Assembly: GCA_016938055.1 (NCBI GenBank)
Contig: JAFGVJ010000348.1
Span: 1 to 34,547 of the forward strand
DNA length: 34,547 nucleotides
Direction: 5' to 3'
Origin: Prolixibacteraceae bacterium
GTDB taxonomy: Bacteria; Bacteroidota; Bacteroidia; Bacteroidales; Prolixibacteraceae
Shown piece after piece: positions 31,975 through 34,547 of the stretch (within the stretch, counting starts at the first letter, position 1; every line of letters begins with the position of its first letter). The position numbers and the translations under genes were made by a program. The notes under the pieces were generated by a model. The model made no database searches, was not told the origin of the DNA, and worked only from the letters and a program-made list of their open reading frames with translations.

Positions 31975-33618
31975 ATGATTTCGGTTGATGGATTGACAGT
32001 TGAGTTTGGTGCGACCACCTTGTTTCAGGACATTTCGTTTGTGATTAACGAAACCGACCGCATTGCCCTCATGGGTAAAAACGGTGCCGGTAAATCCACC
32101 TTGCTGAAAATCATCGCAGGCGTGAAAACAGCTAACCGCGGAAGGGTTTCGGCACCTGCCGATGCAGTCATTGCCTACCTGCCCCAGCACCTCATGACTG
32201 AAGACCAGCGCACCGTATTTGAAGAAGCTTCGCAGGCTTTTGCGTCCATTTTCGATATGCGTGACCAAATTGAAGCGCTCAACAACGAAATGGTAGCCCG
32301 CACCGATTATGAATCGGAAAGCTACTTCCAACTGATTGAACAGGTTTCGGCGCTGAGTGAAAAATACTACGCCATTGAAGAAATCAACTATGAAGCCGAA
32401 GTAGAGAAAATACTGCTGGGTCTGGGTTTCCTCCGCGATGATTTTCACCGCCCCACCAGCGAGTTTAGCGGTGGCTGGCGAATGCGCATTGAACTGGCCA
32501 AAATTCTGTTGAAAAAACCCGACCTGATCCTGCTTGATGAACCCACCAACCACATGGACATAGAATCCATACAATGGCTCGAGGAATTCCTGATCAACTC
32601 GGCAAAGGCAGTAATGCTCATTTCACACGACCGCGCTTTTGTTGACCGGGTCACCAACCGTACCATTGAAGTGACCATGGGCCGCATTTACGATTACCGG
32701 GTGAATTTTACGCAGTACCAGCTGCTGCGGGCCGACAGAAGGCTGCACCAGTTGAAAGCCTACAACGAGCAACAAAAAATGATTGCCGAGAACAAAGATT
32801 TCATCGAGCGCTTCAAAGGCACTTATTCCAAAACCAACCAGGTACAATCGCGGGTGCGCATGCTCGAAAAGCTGGAGCTTGTGCAGGTGGACGAGGAAGA
32901 TACCTCTTCACTAAACCTGAAGTTTCCGCCATCGCCTCGTTCGGGTTCCTATCCGGTGATGATGGGTGAGCTGTCGAAACGTTACGACGAACACCTGGTG
33001 TTTGAAAATGTAGCCATGACCATTGAGCGCGGCGATAAGGTGGCTTTTGTTGGCCGGAATGGTGAGGGGAAATCAACCTTGGTGAAAGCCATCATGGGCG
33101 AGATCCCTTTTGAAGGCAACCTTCAGTTGGGACACAATGTACAAATTGGCTATTTTGCCCAAAACGCCGCTTCGATGTTGGACGAGGAACTGTCGGTTTT
33201 CCAAACCATCGACGATGTAGCCGAAGGGGACATCCGAACAAAAATCAAGGACATACTGGGAGCCTTTATGTTTGGTGGCGATGATTGGAACAAGAAAGTC
33301 AAAGTGCTTTCTGGGGGTGAACGAACCCGCCTGGCCATGATCAAACTGTTGCTGGAACCGGTGAACCTGCTCATTTTGGATGAGCCCACCAACCATTTGG
33401 ATATGAAAACCAAGGACATTTTGAAAAGTGCCCTGAAGGACTTCGACGGTACACTGATTGTGGTCTCACACGACCGTGATTTTCTGGATGGCCTGGTTAC
33501 CAAAGTGTATGAATTTGGCCAGCAGAAAGTGAAGGAACACCTGGGTGATATTTACAGTTTCCTGAACAAGAAAAAAATGGACAACCTCCGCGAAATTGAA
33601 CGGAAAATAAAGGCTTAG
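31975..33618 (+). CDS. ABC-F family ATPase (translation factor type)
   Basis: A 547-residue soluble protein with two ABC domains and no membrane segment, the ABC-F layout; such proteins act on ribosomes (EttA, Uup, YbiT) or protect them from antibiotics (ARE-ABCF). Domain 1 has Walker [10 protein letters not shown] (34-42), signature [13 protein letters not shown] and Walker [13 protein letters not shown]. The ~80-residue linker follows ([15 protein letters not shown] onward, Lys/Glu/Gln-rich). Domain 2 has Walker [10 protein letters not shown], signature [13 protein letters not shown] and Walker [13 protein letters not shown]. Both catalytic glutamates are present. The housekeeping type is most likely because no resistance gene is nearby. 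Its stop overlaps the stop of the convergent chemotaxis-type gene (33615-33618). Confidence 0.95.
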   Translation: MISVDGLTVEFGATTLFQDISFVINETDRIALMGKNGAGKSTLLKIIAGVKTANRGRVSAPADAVIAYLPQHLMTEDQRTVFEEASQAFASIFDMRDQIEALNNEMVARTDYESESYFQLIEQVSALSEKYYAIEEINYEAEVEKILLGLGFLRDDFHRPTSEFSGGWRMRIELAKILLKKPDLILLDEPTNHMDIESIQWLEEFLINSAKAVMLISHDRAFVDRVTNRTIEVTMGRIYDYRVNFTQYQLLRADRRLHQLKAYNEQQKMIAENKDFIERFKGTYSKTNQVQSRVRMLEKLELVQVDEEDTSSLNLKFPPSPRSGSYPVMMGELSKRYDEHLVFENVAMTIERGDKVAFVGRNGEGKSTLVKAIMGEIPFEGNLQLGHNVQIGYFAQNAASMLDEELSVFQTIDDVAEGDIRTKIKDILGAFMFGGDDWNKKVKVLSGGERTRLAMIKLLLEPVNLLILDEPTNHLDMKTKDILKSALKDFDGTLIVVSHDRDFLDGLVTKVYEFGQQKVKEHLGDIYSFLNKKKMDNLREIERKIKA

Positions 33619-34547
33619 GAGGCCATGTGTTTCTTCTTCTTTTTCCAGATCTTGATTACTTTCCCTCTATTTTCGGCCTTTTTCTTTTTGGGGTGCTGTT
33701 GAATGGCATCATGCCCTTCGAACTTAAAATAAGCTACCAACTGTGTGAGCTGCTTCATTTGTTCCTCCAGCTCTTCGGTTCCTGCAGCAAGTTCTTCGGC
33801 AGCAACAGCATTTTCCTGGCTCATTTCATGCAGCTTTTTGATGATGTGGTCAACATGCAGAATATTTTCGTGTTGCTCCTGGCTCGATTGCGCTACGTCT
33901 GCAATGAAATCGGTATTGTTTTCAATGAGGGGGATGATTTTCTGAACCATGGCGCTCACTTGCTGCGATTGGTTGAAATTGGCTTCGGTTAAGGATACAA
34001 TTTCATCAGCCGCATCGCGGGTTACTTCAGCCAGCCTTCGCACTTCTTCGGCAATTACCTGGAATCCGTCGCCTGCTTTACCGGCCCGTGCAGCCTCCAC
34101 GGCAGCATTTAAGGCCAGAATTTTGGTTTGCATGGTAATGTAGTTGATGGTGGCTACTTTATCGGCAATGGATCTGCTCACCTGGAGCGAGGATGCTGTT
34201 TCTGATTTAATTTTATTCATCTCATCTTTTACTTCGTGCGACAACATCCTGGTTTCGTTGGCATTGTTCGCATTCTGCCGGGTTTTTTCGGCAATGACGG
34301 TCAGACGCTGAGCGATGTCCTCGACATAAGCAGCCTGTTCGCTTGATCCTTTCGAGATGATGTTGGTGGTCATTGAAAATTGCTGTGTAGCCAGGGCAAC
34401 TTGACGGGAGTTACTGAAAATTCCTGAAATGATCTCCTTCAGATTTTCGGCCATCACCAAAATATATTTCATCAGCCCCTTGTTGGCCTGGTGGTTTGCC
34501 TGGCCAAAGCGCAGATCACCTTTGGAGATGTTCAGCGCAATGCGGGC
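33615..34547 (-). CDS. Methyl-accepting chemotaxis-type signalling protein, 3' part only
   Basis: 310 codons are visible and the frame stays open to the window edge; the ATG at 34472 is internal, because the 25 codons before it continue a HAMP-like sequence (ISKGDLRFG near the N-terminal edge, then [15 protein letters not shown]). The signalling hairpin tip is [41 protein letters not shown] (read in parts), flanked by long coiled coils with [10 protein letters not shown] and [18 protein letters not shown]. The C-terminus is very basic ([12 protein letters not shown]) rather than a CheR/CheB-tethering pentapeptide. It should relay an unknown signal to CheW/CheA. No other chemotaxis gene is in the window. 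The N-terminal sensor lies outside. Confidence 0.9.
   Translation of the reverse strand, partial: ARIALNISKGDLRFGQANHQANKGLMKYILVMAENLKEIISGIFSNSRQVALATQQFSMTTNIISKGSSEQAAYVEDIAQRLTVIAEKTRQNANNANETRMLSHEVKDEMNKIKSETASSLQVSRSIADKVATINYITMQTKILALNAAVEAARAGKAGDGFQVIAEEVRRLAEVTRDAADEIVSLTEANFNQSQQVSAMVQKIIPLIENNTDFIADVAQSSQEQHENILHVDHIIKKLHEMSQENAVAAEELAAGTEELEEQMKQLTQLVAYFKFEGHDAIQQHPKKKKAENRGKVIKIWKKKKKHMAS

Noticed and set aside
31957-32574. 205-residue open frame on the minus strand
   Set aside because: Antisense of the first ABC domain of the ABC-F gene, whose motifs are complete on the plus strand.
1-34547. tRNA, rRNA, CRISPR, integrase or prophage content
   Set aside because: No cloverleaf-like sequence, regularly spaced repeat-spacer pattern or mobile-element protein was found on reading both strands.

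Overview
The window reads as a chromosomal segment of a Bacteroidota bacterium, most likely Bacteroidales or a close relative (genus not determinable from sequence alone). The reasons are: at least ten upstream regions carry the Bacteroidota sigma-factor -7 element TAnnTTTG; starts lack Shine-Dalgarno sequences; and the gene content includes a TonB-dependent receptor with an N-terminal carboxypeptidase-regulatory-like domain, lipoproteins with S-C lipoboxes, a DUF4783 protein, a very large NtrY-like kinase, an FKBP lipoprotein and many secreted proteins of the 'FSQ/FAQ' signal-peptide type. No phage, transposase, integrase, tRNA, rRNA or CRISPR array is visible. Gene density is high and no gene-free stretch exceeds 300 bases (the longest, 31714-31974, is 261 bases).

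Layout. 1-380 (-): N-terminal part of a secreted protein cut by the window edge. 571-2564 (+): phoH-like ATPase and purC, ended by a 16-bp hairpin shared with a small convergent membrane-protein gene (2618-2902, -). 2964-4033 (+): FKBP-type lipoprotein and SPOR lipoprotein. 4070-7261 (-): DUF2271-like lipoprotein followed by a TonB-dependent receptor. 7428-9715 (+): dGTPase and a DUF58 protein. 9719-10924 (-): small membrane protein and a secreted endonuclease/exonuclease/phosphatase-fold enzyme. 11053-11739 (+): outer-membrane barrel. 11820-15973 (-): rlmH and a 1225-residue histidine kinase. 16151-17509 (+): DUF4783 protein and YihY/BrkB-like membrane protein. 17682-19543 (-): M16 peptidase and O-methyltransferase. 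19663-21137 (-): Cys-rich secreted protein overlapping an outer-membrane-barrel-like protein. 21271-22515 (-): HAD phosphatase and DUF1761 protein. 22720-26385 (+): class-V aminotransferase, ung and a GH32-like protein. 26390-27100 (-): AlkD-like protein. 27220-28251 (+): tdh. 28342-29205 (-): secreted protein of unknown function. 29336-31713 (+): rbfA, a SAM methyltransferase and a LolC/E-like permease. 31975-33618 (+): ABC-F ATPase. 33615-34547 (-): chemotaxis-receptor-type signalling protein cut by the right edge.

Functionally this is mostly housekeeping (purine synthesis, nucleotide sanitation, uracil and alkylation repair, ribosome maturation and rRNA modification) interleaved with cell-envelope genes. 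The genes are short operons of one to three members in alternating orientation, with convergent pairs packed to within a few bases or overlapping.

I do not see a multi-gene defence or biosynthetic system. The most unusual items are: a secreted GH32-fold protein whose expected catalytic acids look replaced, suggesting a carbohydrate-binding pseudoenzyme; a translationally coupled Cys-rich protein/barrel pair of unknown function; a lipoprotein-TonB receptor pair; a perfect 46-bp palindrome that looks like a dispersed genomic repeat; and a promoter placed so close to a start codon that the transcript should be leaderless or nearly so.
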